Below, piece after piece: positions 25,364-37,488 of a stretch of 64,000 nt of DNA. The stretch comes from Stomoxys calcitrans (lineage: Eukaryota > Arthropoda > Insecta > Diptera > Muscidae). The stretch covers positions 15,035,262 through 15,099,261 of the forward strand of contig NC_081555.1 in assembly GCF_963082655.1 (NCBI RefSeq), written 5' to 3'. The translations under genes and the position numbers were made by a program. Each line of letters opens with the position of its first letter. Positions within the stretch are counted from its first letter, which is position 1. The notes below the pieces were generated by a model. It worked only from the letters and a program-made list of their open reading frames with translations, searched no databases and was not told where the DNA came from.

Positions 25364-26360
25364 CTTAAAATTTAACATTTTATTTTTTTCGCATTTTTTT
25401 AGCAAAGGGGGTAACCTTACAAAATTTTCAATTTTTGATGCGAAAAAATTTTTTGAGTTGAGTATGCAGCATTGAAGTTTATGTCGAAAAATAGGTTTAG
25501 AGCAACTCCCGTGCTGTTTCCTCCAAAAACAAGCTCAAAATCGCATAATTGATTTCCCACAAATAGAAAAAAATCTATTTTAGTTCGAAATTACTATAAC
25601 TTTCATAGATTTTCGAACTCCGAAATTCTGCAAACACCATTGGATTCGTGACGTAAAGCCCTTTCCGTAGTGGTGCTGGTTGAAACAATACTTCAAAGTT
25701 TTCTGTGAAAAAACTCGTACAAATCGATTTATTTTGGGCCTATAATTTTCAAGGTCATTTTTATGTTCGAAAACGCTGTAACTGATACATTTTTTCGAAT
25801 TTCGAAAATTTAAAACCATTCCGCAGTTCGAAATTCGAAGACGAATCGCAATATAGTCTAAATTCCTTAAAATTTAACATTTTATTTTTTTCGCATTTTT
25901 TTAGCAAAGGGGGTAACCTTACAAAATTTTCAATTTTTGATGCGAAAAAATTTTTTGAGTTGAGTATGCAGCATTGTAGTTTATGTCGGGAAATTAGGTT
26001 TAGCGCAACTCCCGTGCTGTTTCCTCCAAAAACAAGCTCAAAATCGCATAATTGATTTCCCACAAATAGAAAAAAATCTATTTTAGTTCGAAATTACTAT
26101 AACTTTCATAGATTTTCGAACTCCGAAATTCTGCAAACACCATTGGATTCGTGACGTAAAGCCCTTTCGTAGTGGTGCTGGTTGAAACAATACTTCAAAG
26201 TTTTCTGTGAAAAAACTCGTACAAATCGATTTATTTTGGGCCTATAATTTTCAAGGTCATTTTTATGTTCGAAAACGCTGTAACTGATACATTTTTTCGA
26301 ATTTCGAAAATTAAAAACCATTCCGCAGTTCGAAATTCGAAGACGAATCGCAATATAGTT
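25364..26360. repeat. Satellite higher-order repeat, partial copy 3
   Basis: The start of a third copy at the same 2,479-bp offset, including the CCCTTTCGTAG single-base-loss variant near 26165. It differs more (GGGAAATTAGG segment near 25988 instead of GAAAAAATAGG) and the match breaks near 26360, where this copy keeps GCAAAGGGGGTAACC but copy 2 has the shortened GCAAAAAATTTAC. Confidence 0.8.
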
Positions 26361-29300
26361 TAAATTCCTTAACATTTAACATTTTATTTTTTTTCGCATT
26401 TTTTTAGCAAAGGGGGTAACCTTACAAAATTTTCAATTTTTGATGCGAAAAAATTTTTTGAGTTGAGTATGCAGCATTGAAGTTTATGTCGAAAAAATAG
26501 GTTTAGCTCAACTCCCGTGCTGTTTCCTCCAAAAACAAGCTCAAAATCGCATAATTGATTTCCCACAAATAGAAAAAAATCTATTTTAGTTCGAAATTAC
26601 TATAACTTTCATAGATTTTCGAACTCCGAAATTCTGCAAACACCATCGGATTCGTGACGTAAAGCCCTTTCCGTAGTGGTGCTGGTTGAAACAATACTTC
26701 AAAGTTTTCTGTGAAAAAACTCGTACAAATCGATTTATTTTGGGCCTAAAATTTTCAAGGTCATTTTTATGTTCGAAAACGCTGTAACTGATACATTTTT
26801 TCGAATTTCGAAAATTAAAACCCATTCCGCAGTTCGAAATTCGAAGACGAATCGCAATATAGTCTAAATTCCTTAAAATTGAACATTTTATTTTTTTCGC
26901 ATTTTTTTAGCAAAGGGGGTAACCTTACAAAATTTTCAATTTTTGATGCGAAAAAATTTTTTGAGTTGAGTATGCAGCATTGAAGTTTATGTCGAAAAAA
27001 TAGGTTTAGCGCAACTCCCGTGCTGTTTCCTCCAAAAACAAGCTCAAAATCGCATAATTGATTTCCCACAAATAGAAAAAAAATCTATTTTAGTTCGAAA
27101 TTACTATTACTTTCATAGATTTTCGAACTCCGAAATTCTGCAAACACCATCGGATTCGTGACGTAAAGCCCTTTTCGTAGTGGTGCTGGTTGAAACAATA
27201 CTTCAATGTTTTCTGTGAAAAAACTCGTACAAATCGATTTAATTTTCAAGGTCATTTTTATGTTCGAAAACGCTGTAACTGATACATTTTTTCGAATTTC
27301 GAAAATTTAAAACCATTCCGCAGTTCGAAATTCGAAGACGAATCGCAATATAGTCTAAATTCCTTAAAATTTAACATTTTATTTTTTTCGCATTTTTTTA
27401 GCAAAAAAATTCAAAATTTTCAATTTTTGATGCGAAAAAATTTTTTGAGTTGAGTATGCAGCATTGAAGTTTATGTCGAAAAAATAGGTTTAGCGCAACT
27501 CCCGTGCTGTTTCCTCCAAAAACAAGCTCAAAATCGCATAATTGATTTCCCATAAATAGAAAAAAAAATCTATTCTAGTTCGAAATTACTATAACTTTCA
27601 TAGATTTTCGAACTCCGAAATTCTGCAATCACCATCGGATTCGCGACATAAAGCCCTTTCCGTAGTGGTGCAGGTTGAAACAATACTTCAAAGTTTTCTG
27701 TGAAAAAACTCGTACGAATCGATTTATTTTGGGCCTAAAATTTTCAAGGTCATTTTTATGTTCGAAAACGCTGTAACTGATACATTTTTTCGAATTTCGA
27801 AAATTTAAAACCATTCCGCAGTTCGAAATTCGAAGACGAATCCCAATATAGTCTAAATTCTTTAAAATTTAACATTTTATTTTTTTTCGCATTATTTTAG
27901 CTAAGGGGGTAACCTTACAAAATTTTCAATTTTTGATGCGAAAAATTTTTTTGAGTTGAGTATGCAGCATTGAAGTTTATGTCGGGAAATTAGGTTTAGC
28001 GCAACTCCCGTGCTGTTTCCTCCAAAAACAAGCTCAAAATCGCATAATTGATTTCCCACAAATAGAAAAAAAATCTATTTTAGTTCGAAATTACTATAAC
28101 TTTCATAGATTTTCGAACTCCGAAATTCTGCAAACACCATTGGATTCGTGACGTAAAGCCCTTTCCGTAGTGGTGCTGGTTGAAACAATACTTCAAAGTT
28201 TTCTGTGAAAAAACTCGTACAAATCGATTTATTTTGGGCCTAAAATTTTCAAGGTCATTTTTATGTTCGAAAACGCTGTAACTGATACATTTTTTCGAAT
28301 TTCGAAAATTTAAAACCATTCCGCAGTTCGAAATTCGAAGACGAATCCCAATATAGTCTAAATTCGTTAAAATTTAACATTTTATTTTTTCGCATTTTTT
28401 TAGCAAAGGGGGTAACCTTACAAAATTTTCAATTTTTGATGCGAAAAAATTTTTTGAGTTGAGTATGCAGCATTGAAGTTTATGTCGAAAAAATAGGTTT
28501 AGCGCAACTCCCGTGCTGTTTCCTCCAAAAACAAGCTCAAAATCGCATAATTGATTTCCCACAAATAGAAAAAAAATCTATTTTAGTTCGAAATTACTAT
28601 AACTTTCATAGATTTTCGAACTCCGAAATTCTGCAAACACCATTGGATTCGTGACGTAAAGGCCTTTCCGTAGTGGTGCTGGTTGAAACAATACTTCAAA
28701 GTTTTCTGTGAAAAAACTCGTACAAATCGATTTATTTTGGGCCTAAAATTTTCAAGGTCATTTTTATGTTCGAAAACGCTGTAACTGATACATTTTTTCG
28801 AATTTCGAAAATTGAAAACCATTCCGCAGTTCGAAATTCGAAGACGAATCGCAATATAGTCGAAATTCCTTAAAATTTAACATTTTATTTTTTTCGCATT
28901 TTTTTAGCAAAAATTTTCAATTTTTGATGCGAAAAAATTTTTTGAGTTGAGTATACAGCATTGAAATTTATGTCGGGAAATTAGGTTTAGCGCAATTCCC
29001 GTGCTATTTCCTCCAAAAACAAGCTCAAAATCGCATAATTGATTTCCCACAAATAGAAAAAAAAAATCTATTTTAGTTCGAAATTACTATAACTTTCATA
29101 GATTTTCGAACTCCGAAATTCTGCAAACACCATCGGATTCGCGACGAAACCCCTTTCCGTAGTGGTGCAGGTTGAAACAATACTTCAAAGTTTTCTGTGA
29201 AAAAACTCGTACGAATCGATTTATTTTGGGCCTAAAATTTTCAAGGTCACTTTTTAGGTTCGAAAACGCTGTAACTGATACATTTTTTCGAATTTCGAAA

Positions 29301-30570
29301 ATTTAAAACCATTCCGCAGTTCGAAATTCGAAGACGAATCGCAATATAGTCTAAATTCCTTAAAATTTAACATTTTATTTTTTTCGCATTTTTTTAGCAA
29401 ATTGGGTAACCTTACAAAATTTTCAATTTTTGATGCGAAAAAATGTTTTGAGTTGAGTATGCAGCATTGAAGTTTATGTCGGGAAATTAGGTTTAGCGCA
29501 ACTCCCGTGCTGTTTCCTCAAAAAACAAGCTCAAAATCGCATAATTGATTTCCCACAAATAGAAAAAAAATCTATTTTAGTTCGAAATTACTATAACTTT
29601 TATAGATTTTCGAACTCCGAAATTCTGCAAACACCATTGGATTCGTGACGTAAAGCCCTTTCCGTAGTGGTGCTGGTTGAAACAATACTTCAAAGTTTTC
29701 TGTGAAAAAACTCGTACAAATCGATTTATTTTGGGCCTATAATTTTCAAGGTCATTTTTATGTTCGAAAACGCTGTAACTGATACATTTTTTCGAATTTC
29801 GAAAATTTAAAACCATTCCGCAGTTCGAAATTCGAAGACGAATCGCAATATAGTCTAAATTCCTTAAAATTTAACATTTTATTTTTTTCGCATTTTTTTA
29901 GCAAAGGGGGTAACCTTACAAAATTTTCAATTTTTGATGCGAAAAAATTTTTTGAGTTGAGTATGCAGCATTGAAGTTTATGCCGGGAAATTAGGTTTAG
30001 CGCAACTCCCGTGCTGTTTCCTCCAAAAACAAGCTCAAAATCGCATAATTGATTTCCCACAAATAGAAAAAAAAATCTATTTTAGTTCGAAATTACTATA
30101 ACTTTCATAGATTTTCGAACTCCGAAATTCTGCAAACACCATTGGATTCGTGACGTAAAGCCCTTTCCGTAGTGGTGCTGGTTGAAACAATACTTCAAAG
30201 TTTTCTGTGAAAAAACTCGTACAAATCGATTTATTTTGGGCCTAAAATTTTCAAGGTCATTTTTATGTTCGAAAACGCTGTAACTGATACATTTTTTCGA
30301 ATTTCGAAAATTTAAAAACCATTCCGCAGTTCGAAATTCGAAGACGAATCCCAATATAGTCGAAATTCCTTAAAATTTAACATTTTATTTTTTTCGCATT
30401 TTTTTAGCAAAGGGGGTAACCTTACAAAATTTTCAATTTTTGATGCGAACAAATTTTTTGAGTTGAGTATGCAGCATTGAAGTTTATGTCGAAAAATTAG
30501 GTTCAACGCAACTCCCCTCCAACTCTCAAAATCGCAAAACTGATATCCAATAAATACATAAAAGTCTAGA

Positions 30571-30892
30571 TTGAGATAAAGCTGTCATTGCTACTTATCT
30601 TCCGATTTAAGGTCTTTCACCCATTAAAATTAAAGCCGTTTTGTTGCCCGATTTCGCCGAAAGTGAACGAAGATTGCTGACAATGGTGTAGATGAAAGGT
30701 CTTGAAGTCATAAAAACTGTGTATATTACCCATCTTCATTGAGATATAGCACAGGCTCTTCTATAGCCGTGCCTTTTATGGTCCAGATGATGTACTTGCC
30801 ATATATTCTGTTCTCTCGATTTAATGCGCATATATTGGCTGCCATGTGTTTTGGAAACATGAAAAGCGGCACAAGAAGATGGCAATTGTCAA
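30571..30892. other. Fragment of the ~153-bp repeat family beside the satellite
   Basis: CTTATCTTCCGATTTAAGGTCTT, CCCATTAAAATTAAAGCCG, GATTTCGCCGAAAGTGAACG and GAGATATAGCACAGGCTCTTCTATAG are worn versions of the 153-bp unit found at 40.6-42.1 kb. No gene. Confidence 0.5.
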
Positions 30893-30904
30893 TGGATTAC
30901 TAGT

Positions 30905-30999
30905 AATAGTAGCAGTGTGTGGTACACTGAGGCGGCAGCCCTTGCCGACGAAGGAATTCATCGGGTCAATCCGGTACATACAACCGGCTGCCATGGGAT
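30905..30999 (-). mobile_element. Short retroposon, second copy (95 bp) with target-site duplication
   Basis: Reverse-orientation relative of 55908-56009: AGCAGTGTGT, ACTGAGGCGGCAGCCCTTG, GGGTCAATCCGGTAC, AACCGGCTGCCATGG. It is flanked by the 12-bp direct repeat TGGATTACTAGT (30893-30904 and 31000-31011). The unoccupied form of the target is present in a related block at 35711-35735. Confidence 0.88.
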
Positions 31000-31011
31000 T
31001 GGATTACTAGT

Positions 31012-32540
31012 CGATATTTAATGTAGTAAAATTACAAATAGAATCATGAATTGGCCTTAATTTCACATAGAATAAAAGAAAATAGAATATTAAGAAGCTA
31101 TGAAGGAAATAAAAGCTTTTGGTTTCGTACCATAGAGCGTATGATTAATAATATTTTTTTTTATTTGTGGAGAAGCTTTTAAAGAGGTAGTAATTGGGAT
31201 GTAATTTTTAAGATTTCTTTATGCATTTTGTTAGCGTCAACTGTACAATTGTTTCTAGGAAAATTTTATACCAACTATAGCACAGGACAATCTAGGAAAA
31301 AAAATTCTCTGACCATCCTTCTTTAAAATTACTATATCTTAATAAAGATTTCTATATACCTATAGCCTGATATCACATTTTTGCCAGTTCATATTTTTGG
31401 CATTTATACTTGCCGCATGGCCAAAACACAAGTTAAGCATTTAACTCACTTCAATGGTTTCTTAATAGAATAAAATGAACATGAACTTTTTTAAAGGCTG
31501 TAAATTATTTCAAATGACAGGCCATACAAGTAAGGAACAATTGTCAATGCATTAGTTTTTGATGGTAAATGTAGGGTAGAAAAAGGTTAAATTACCTTTA
31601 GAACAATGGGAACTAAAATATTTTGAAAGCACAACAAGTTATAAAGAAAAAGGAAAGTTTTTATTTTTGTACTATAGTGCGTATGATTGATAATAATTAT
31701 TTAGTATAAAGAGAAAAACTATTGTAGAAGTAGTATGTGATATGCGATTTTGAATATTTAACATGCATTTGGTTACTGGCATCTGTAAGATCTTCTGGTA
31801 GAAAGACCATTCTATTTGCCGCACAAGACAATCTATCGCAGTGAGATTCTTTATCCGTCCTTCCGTTAAAATCACTAAATTTGCTATATGCGTCTTCATT
31901 TGCCGCATGACAACTATTTAGATACTTTGAAAAAAACTTAAAAGCAGTTCAAAATGAAAGAGTATACACGTTTTATTTTATGTTGGTCCTTGAGCTTACT
32001 TCAATGGGATCTTACTACAGAATGCAATGCTGCTTAAAATGAAAGGTGATAGAACTAGGGAACAATTTTCAATGGATTTATAATCCATATTTCTTTATTA
32101 TTGGTGGCCACCATAGCGCAGAAGTTAGCAGGTCCGCCTTTGACGCCACGATTCCAATCCTGGCGAAAACATTAGAAAATCCTTTAGCTGGCAACATTTT
32201 TTTAGGTACTTTGCCTTGTAACAACTGTAACTCCCATGATAGGGAGTAATATATTTTAAACGCACAGGATAAAATGTTGGGAGATAAGTTTTTATGTTTG
32301 TGCCATAGAGCGTATGATTGATAATAATGTTGTACTATATAGAGAAAAACATTTGCAGAGATGGCATTTATCAGCCGGTTTTTAAGATTTAAAATGCATT
32401 TTGTAACTGACACCTGTACAATTTTTTTACCATAAAATTCAATATTTTTATTTCACGGGACAATATAGCAATGAAATTTCTTTCGTCCATCTATATGTTG
32501 TAATCAAGCAACAGTTTTCAAAAAAAAAAAAAAAACATTG
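31012..32540 (+). repeat. GCGTATGAT-family blocks (plus orientation), 31.0-32.5 kb
   Basis: Three diverged tandem blocks, each with a TACCATAGAGCGTATGATTG-type core (31138, 31678, 32304), then a GAGAAAAAC segment, then AAAATGCATTTTGT and, at two of them, a TCCGTCCTTC segment. One block hosts the truncated SINE at 32104. No coding content. Confidence 0.75.
32104..32235 (+). mobile_element. tRNA-derived SINE, truncated plus-strand copy 5
   Basis: Begins GGCCACCATAGCGCAGAAGTTAGCAGGTCCGCC (A-box region), then a degraded B-box (GATTCCAATCC) and CTGGCAACATTT, and is lost soon after. It lies inside a GCGTATGAT-family block. Confidence 0.8.
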
Positions 32541-32543
32541 AGA

Positions 32544-33325
32544 CTTAAGTCTTAACCTAACTTAACTTAAGTCTTATCTTAACTTAACTTAAGTCTTAAC
32601 TTAACTTAACGTAAGTCTTAACTTAACTTAAGTCTTAACTTAACTCAAGTCTTAACTTAACTTAAGTCTTAGCTTAACTTAAGTCTTTACTAAACTTAAG
32701 TCTTAACTTAACTTAAGTCTTAACTCAACTTAAGTCTTGACTTACCTTAAGTCTTAACTTAACTTAAGTCTTAACTTAACTTAAGTCATAACTTAACTTA
32801 AGTCTTAACTTAATTTAAGTCCTAACTTAACTTAAGTCTTAACATAACTTAAGTCTTAACTTAACTTAAGTTTTAACTTAACTTAAGTCTTAACTTAACT
32901 TAAGTCTTACCTTAAGTTAAGTCTTCACTTAACTTAAGTCTTAACTTAACTTAAGTCTTAACTTAACTTAAGTCTTAACTTAACTTAAGTTTTAACTTAA
33001 CTTAAGTCTTAACTTAACTTAAGTCTTACCTTAAGTTAAGTCTTCACTTAACTTAAGTCTTAACTCAACTTAAGTCTTAACTTAACTTAAGTCTTAACTT
33101 AACTTAAGTCTTAACTTAACTTAAGTCTTAACTTTACTTAAGTCTTAACTTAACTTAAGTCTTAACTTAACTTAAGTCTTAACTCAACTTAAGTCTTAAC
33201 TTAACTTAAGTCTTAACTTAACTTAATACTTAACTTAACTCACATCTTAACTTAAGTTAAGTCTTAACTAAAGTCTTAACTTAAGTCTTAGCTTAACCTA
33301 AGTCTTAACTTAACTTAAGTCTTAA
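32544..33325. repeat. 17-bp minisatellite, about 46 units
   Basis: The unit CTTAAGTCTTAACTTAA is repeated with few changes, for example at 32882 and 32899. Every unit contains the palindrome ACTTAAGT. An internal 119-bp (7-unit) block with distinctive variants is present twice, starting near 32871 and 32990. A poly-A run of 15 lies just before it. Confidence 0.95.
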
Positions 33326-35600
33326 GTAAATCCTTAACATTTGAAATAGCTTTCAAATATCCAACCTTTTCCTGCGTAATTATGCCTTTATAAGACCTAA
33401 TTGACCTGATTGACATATTTTAAATGACCCTTCAAATATCTGAATTTATTTTACCCAATTTTAGAAGCATATCTTTATATAACCAAATTGATTACCAATA
33501 AATGTTAAGCCTATAATCAAGGTTTCCAATTTTTTAATACCGTCGTAGAACAATATATGATAATGCTTAACATTACTGTACCATTTTCGTCATTACTCCG
33601 CAACTTAAAAATGGACCTGCTCTTAACCACAATTTTTTCCCATGGTTTAAAAGCAAAAGCAAATGTTGTCCAACTACCACAACAACTGTAGCAATTCAGT
33701 GTAAGTGGCATGTTAGTTTCCTACTAATTTTGCTCACTCCGCAAAAAATGTTCGAAATTGTGATGAAAATGGCCTAAATTTTCACATAGCCACACGCATG
33801 TATATTTTCAGCGCAGGAAGACAAGATACAATGCTCTCAACTCAACACGTTCGATTTGTGTGACATCTTCACATGAAAATGCTTTTAAATCTTAATAAAT
33901 GTTGCATATAAATTTGACACATCAACGTTGCCTCTTAAAAGTTGCTGTTGCATCCAAATGTTGTTATGGCCGCTGTTGTTGGCAATGGTAGCAACAGCAC
34001 TCAGCATTTTTGTCTGAAATAGTGTCAATTGAAAACGGGAATAAATGACACCAGGCACATAGACAACCAAAAAAGGCCTGTTGAAATGTATAGAACCTGA
34101 GAATGAAATCAGTAACAACACACAAAACCCACAACTACGAGTAGCACAAATGGAAATTTGGGGCGTTCAACAGCAACAACCGCCATATCATTGGCAGACA
34201 AAATTTAAGTAGGAAATTTGAAACCAAAGGCAATGAACGTGTCGATTTCGCAATTTCATTAAGCATTTGCGTGTCTATGATTGTCTTTGTGCTATCACCT
34301 GAGACTTTAGGGCTTTTGAAGAGGTGCAAAAGTCTCAGAACACAATGATGGAAAATCTTGGGGAGATTTCATTTTTATTTATGGTACCTTAGGGCTTATC
34401 ATTGCTACTTATTTCGAAATAATTGAAAAAAATATCCTTTGGCAGCCATAGCAAATCAGGTGTGATTTCTTTGAATAAGAAACTCGTGTAAAGGATTTTT
34501 GAAAAATAAATAAACTGTCAAATGGGGACAATATTCTTTCGGGACTTATAGCTGGACCAAAAAGAACTAGACCTTTAAGTCGGGTATAGATTACTCATAG
34601 GGGGTTTCCGTATATATTCATAATATCCCAGGCGTTCTTCACATTATAATCTACTCTAAGATGAAAGAATTTTTATTAAATTTGGTCATTCTTAAGCCAA
34701 AAAAAGCAAATTAAAATCCAGGTACCATAGAGCGTATGATTGATATAAATTCTGAGCTAGTTCAAGCAAAACTCCTATAACCTCTGCATTTTCCATCCAA
34801 TTATGATTTTTTTAACCACATTCGGCAGCTTAGTAAAGCAACTACAAACTCAATTAAATTATATTGATTTACCCTTCTATTAAAACCATAAAATTTGGCC
34901 ATAAACCTAAAAATGCCAAAACACTTTCTTCCCCATCCCAAAACTGTCCACTTATGTAAATATTTCTGACAACGAAGGCAAAGCTAAATTTACCATGACC
35001 TACTTTATAAAGCTGTTAAACTAAAAACTGTAACATTGCAGAACTTGCATTTTTAATGCACCTGCCACTCATGTCTTATTTGATACCTTCCCCCCGAAAC
35101 CCCCCACAAAATTCTGTGCCATATTAAATTCCTCATTTATAATGAATATCCTTTGATTTGCATTCTACTTCTTCTCCTTCATTTGGCTTCATTTACCCAT
35201 TTCAGATGAATATCACGAAAACGAGCATCGTTTTTTTAAACACAAAACCTGCATTCAGAGATAGTTATCGTCAGTGGTAGTAGTCATCAAAGACTTGCTT
35301 CAGCGCTTTGCTGGTTTTTGGCAGCCAAACCTTAAAAGTTTCATTTCCTTCAAATCGAGCAATAGCGAAATACAAAAGTTTTTGGCATCTTGTTTCCTTG
35401 TACAAGAACAACAACAACAACAATAGCAGCCAGACCACCTCCAAGTGGAATAAGAAATTTAAATTGAAATTGCAACACATTCATGCCATGTACCCTTATA
35501 ATTGCCATCTTCATATGGCGCATAAAGAGAAGATACTTTGGGGGGAAGTTAAAAGCTGTTCAGAGTGAACAGTGAGAGTACTCGTTTCATCATCAAGTTA
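33326..35600. other. Mostly single-copy intergenic DNA, one GCGTATGAT core
   Basis: No gene recognised. GGTACCATAGAGCGTATGATTG occurs near 34720 as an isolated copy of the family core. CAACAACAACAACAATAG near 35408 is a trinucleotide run. Short frames at 33517-34329 and 35271-35568 show no domain. Confidence 0.55.
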
Positions 35601-36049
35601 GTCATTCAACTCACTTCAATGGTTTCCTAATATAAAATACAATGAAAATGAAAAATTTTAAGACTGTTGTAGATGCTTAAATTGAAAGGCTATACAGGGA
35701 GAGAACAATTGTCAATGGATTACTAATCGATATTTAATATAGGTGGAAAAAGTTTTAATTACATATAAAATGTAAGGAAATAAGATTCGTTCAAGCAACA
35801 AGGAAGCTATAAAGGAAAATAAACGATTTTTATCTTGTACCATAGAGCGTATGATTGATAATAATTTTGTAGTATACAAAGAAAAGTTGCTGTGGAGGGG
35901 GTAATTATCAACCTATTTTTAAGATTTAAAATGCATTTTGTTTCGGACATCTTTAGAATTATTTAAAAAAAAAGTGAAATCTAACTAAAAAAAAATGTGA
36001 TCTTGCAAAGTGAGTTTCTCTGTCCGTCCTTCTGTTTCAATCAAATGCC
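35601..36049 (+). repeat. GCGTATGAT-family block at 35.6-36.05 kb
   Basis: Contains ACCATAGAGCGTATGATTGA near 35838, then AAAATGCATTTTGT and CTGTCCGTCCTTCTG near 36020, in the same order as the 31-32 kb blocks. It also holds the unoccupied target of the 30905 retroposon (CAATGGATTACTAATCGATA near 35714). Confidence 0.75.
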
Positions 36050-36342
36050 ATATTGTCCATGAACATTTCATCAAGGAACAGGGGCAAACTTATCAATGAG
36101 TGCTGTCCGCTTAAAGTTTAATCTCATTAATAAGGTGTCTCCTTTGTGTAGCCGAGTTCGGCGTGCCGCAGTATGCCACCTCTTTGGGAAGACATTTTTA
36201 TATGGCATAATATTTCACAAATATAGCCATCATTAGGAAGGAATAACTACCGCTGAAAAATTTTCTGATGTTCTCGACAGGATTCGAACCCAGGCGTTCA
36301 GCGTCAAACGCGAACATGCTAACCTCTGCACCTCGGTGGCCT
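36050..36342 (-). mobile_element. tRNA-derived SINE, copy 6
   Basis: Full-length minus-strand copy. The B-box GGTTCGAATCC is intact and the A-box is mutated (CGAGGTGCAGAGGTTAGC). The body has diverged (about 1 in 8 positions by eye). Confidence 0.87.
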
Positions 36343-36589
36343 CCAAGATGAGCTATTTGCCAAATTTCAGTGAAATCGGAATCCTTGTAGGGGCCTTAGG
36401 CCTTAAATCGGGAGATCGGCCAGCTATAACCAAATAGACATCTTTCTGGACCGTATTTGGCATGGATGTTAAGGGCCTTTGCACAAATCTCTGAGTTTCG
36501 GTAAAGTTGGGTAATAAATGCGCCTTTTATGAGCTCAAGACCTTAAATCGGAGGATTGGTTCAAATGGCAGCTACATATAAATATGGTC
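36343..36589. repeat. Fragment of the ~153-bp repeat family
   Basis: TAAATCGGGAGATCGGCCAG, TGCCAAATTTCAGTGAAATCGG and TTTTATGAGC match the units at 45-46 kb and 50.9-51.8 kb. This is the end of a larger element broken by the SINE at 36050. Confidence 0.65.
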
Positions 36590-37488
36590 GCCACATTCAA
36601 CACGGATGTCGAGGGACCGAACACAACTCACTGTGCCAAATTTCAGTGCAATCGTATAATAAATGAGCGTATTATGGGTCGAAGAAATTAATTTCCAATT
36701 TTGTACCATAGAGCGTATGATCTATAATAATTTTTTAGAGTTTCAAGAAAAACAGCCACAAAATAGTTAATTTATAAGCAATTTTCAAAACTTTAAATTT
36801 ATTAAGTAGACAACACCTGGAAGGTTTCTTCGGAAAATGTTCTACTAGGTTTTCCAACTAGACGATTTAGTAAAAATTTATGTGTCAGTCCGTCTATCTT
36901 TTTCTTAGATTAAGTTAGTTTGAGAAAATGATGCTAGTTTTAACTTGCCGTATGCCACTTTGGGCACATAAGCGAGTGATTGGCTTGTTGTGCGCTTTTA
37001 AGCCGAGTACTAAATTCATTCGCACGAAAATTGTACCACCTCTACGAAATGTGTTTGCATTTTTTTTGTCGCACTAGGCTTTAGGGATAAAAAGTAGCCG
37101 CCAAATAGTATTTTCTACTCACAAAAAACGCCAAATTTACATTCTATATCCGAAGTTAGTCCAAGACTGGTATCATATCAACTCTCAAGTAGCGGTATCT
37201 GTTTGCCGAGCAATGGCATAGGCAAAAGCCAATCTTCTCATCATCTTTCCAGCATGTGCTATCCTCGCTTTCTCTTGCCCATAGTCCTACGTGTTCCATA
37301 ATGATGCCCAAAACCACTCTGACCTCCTGTAAAGAGAGACAAAATTCCTATGAGAAAATTCAGATCATGATAAACCGATACAAATACTGAGGTGTAGTAA
37401 AAATCGCAGTATTTGCCTCTGTTTTTCATAATCTGTATTTCCTCATAGGACATGTGTCTCCCTTTGCACCATTTCTATGGTCGAAACT
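36590..37488. repeat. ~0.9-kb tandem duplication, copy A
   Basis: Starts CACATTCAACACGGATGTCG, includes a GCGTATGAT core (36711), ACTTGCCGTATGCCACTTTG, TCCTACGTGTTCCATAATGATG near 37286 and TATTTGCCTCTGTTTTTCAT near 37411. All recur in order in copy B. A minus-strand frame at 37259-37453 has no recognised domain. Confidence 0.85.

Larger units (their letters stand above)
11814..30570. repeat. ~504-bp satellite array, about 37 units
   Basis: A continuous head-to-tail tandem array. Landmarks such as CCATTCCGCAG recur at 11866, 12367, 12871, 13374 and 13878, then every 503-504 bp for most of 18.7 kb. Units differ mainly by scattered substitutions, small A- or T-run length changes, and two alternative segments (GGGAAATTAGG or GAAAAAATAGG). 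The left edge joins a different repeat family at 11814. The first unit is scrambled: it runs from the GAGTTGAGTATGCAGC segment straight into TTTAAAACC. The right edge decays between 30480 and 30570. Minus-strand frames of 79, 100 and fused 176 codons recur in most units because the units are homogenised; they have no start context, domain or codon signature of a gene. Whether this is centromeric or heterochromatic cannot be told from the sequence. Confidence 0.97.

Noticed and set aside
12132..30506. Dozens of minus-strand frames of 60-176 codons with nearly identical products
   Set aside because: They follow the 504-bp satellite unit, overlap each other in different frames, lack domains and are broken by small length changes in many units. 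Homogenised satellite explains their sameness.
11814..30570. CRISPR-like array
   Set aside because: Units are contiguous 504-bp tandem repeats without short repeats and unique spacers, in an animal genome.
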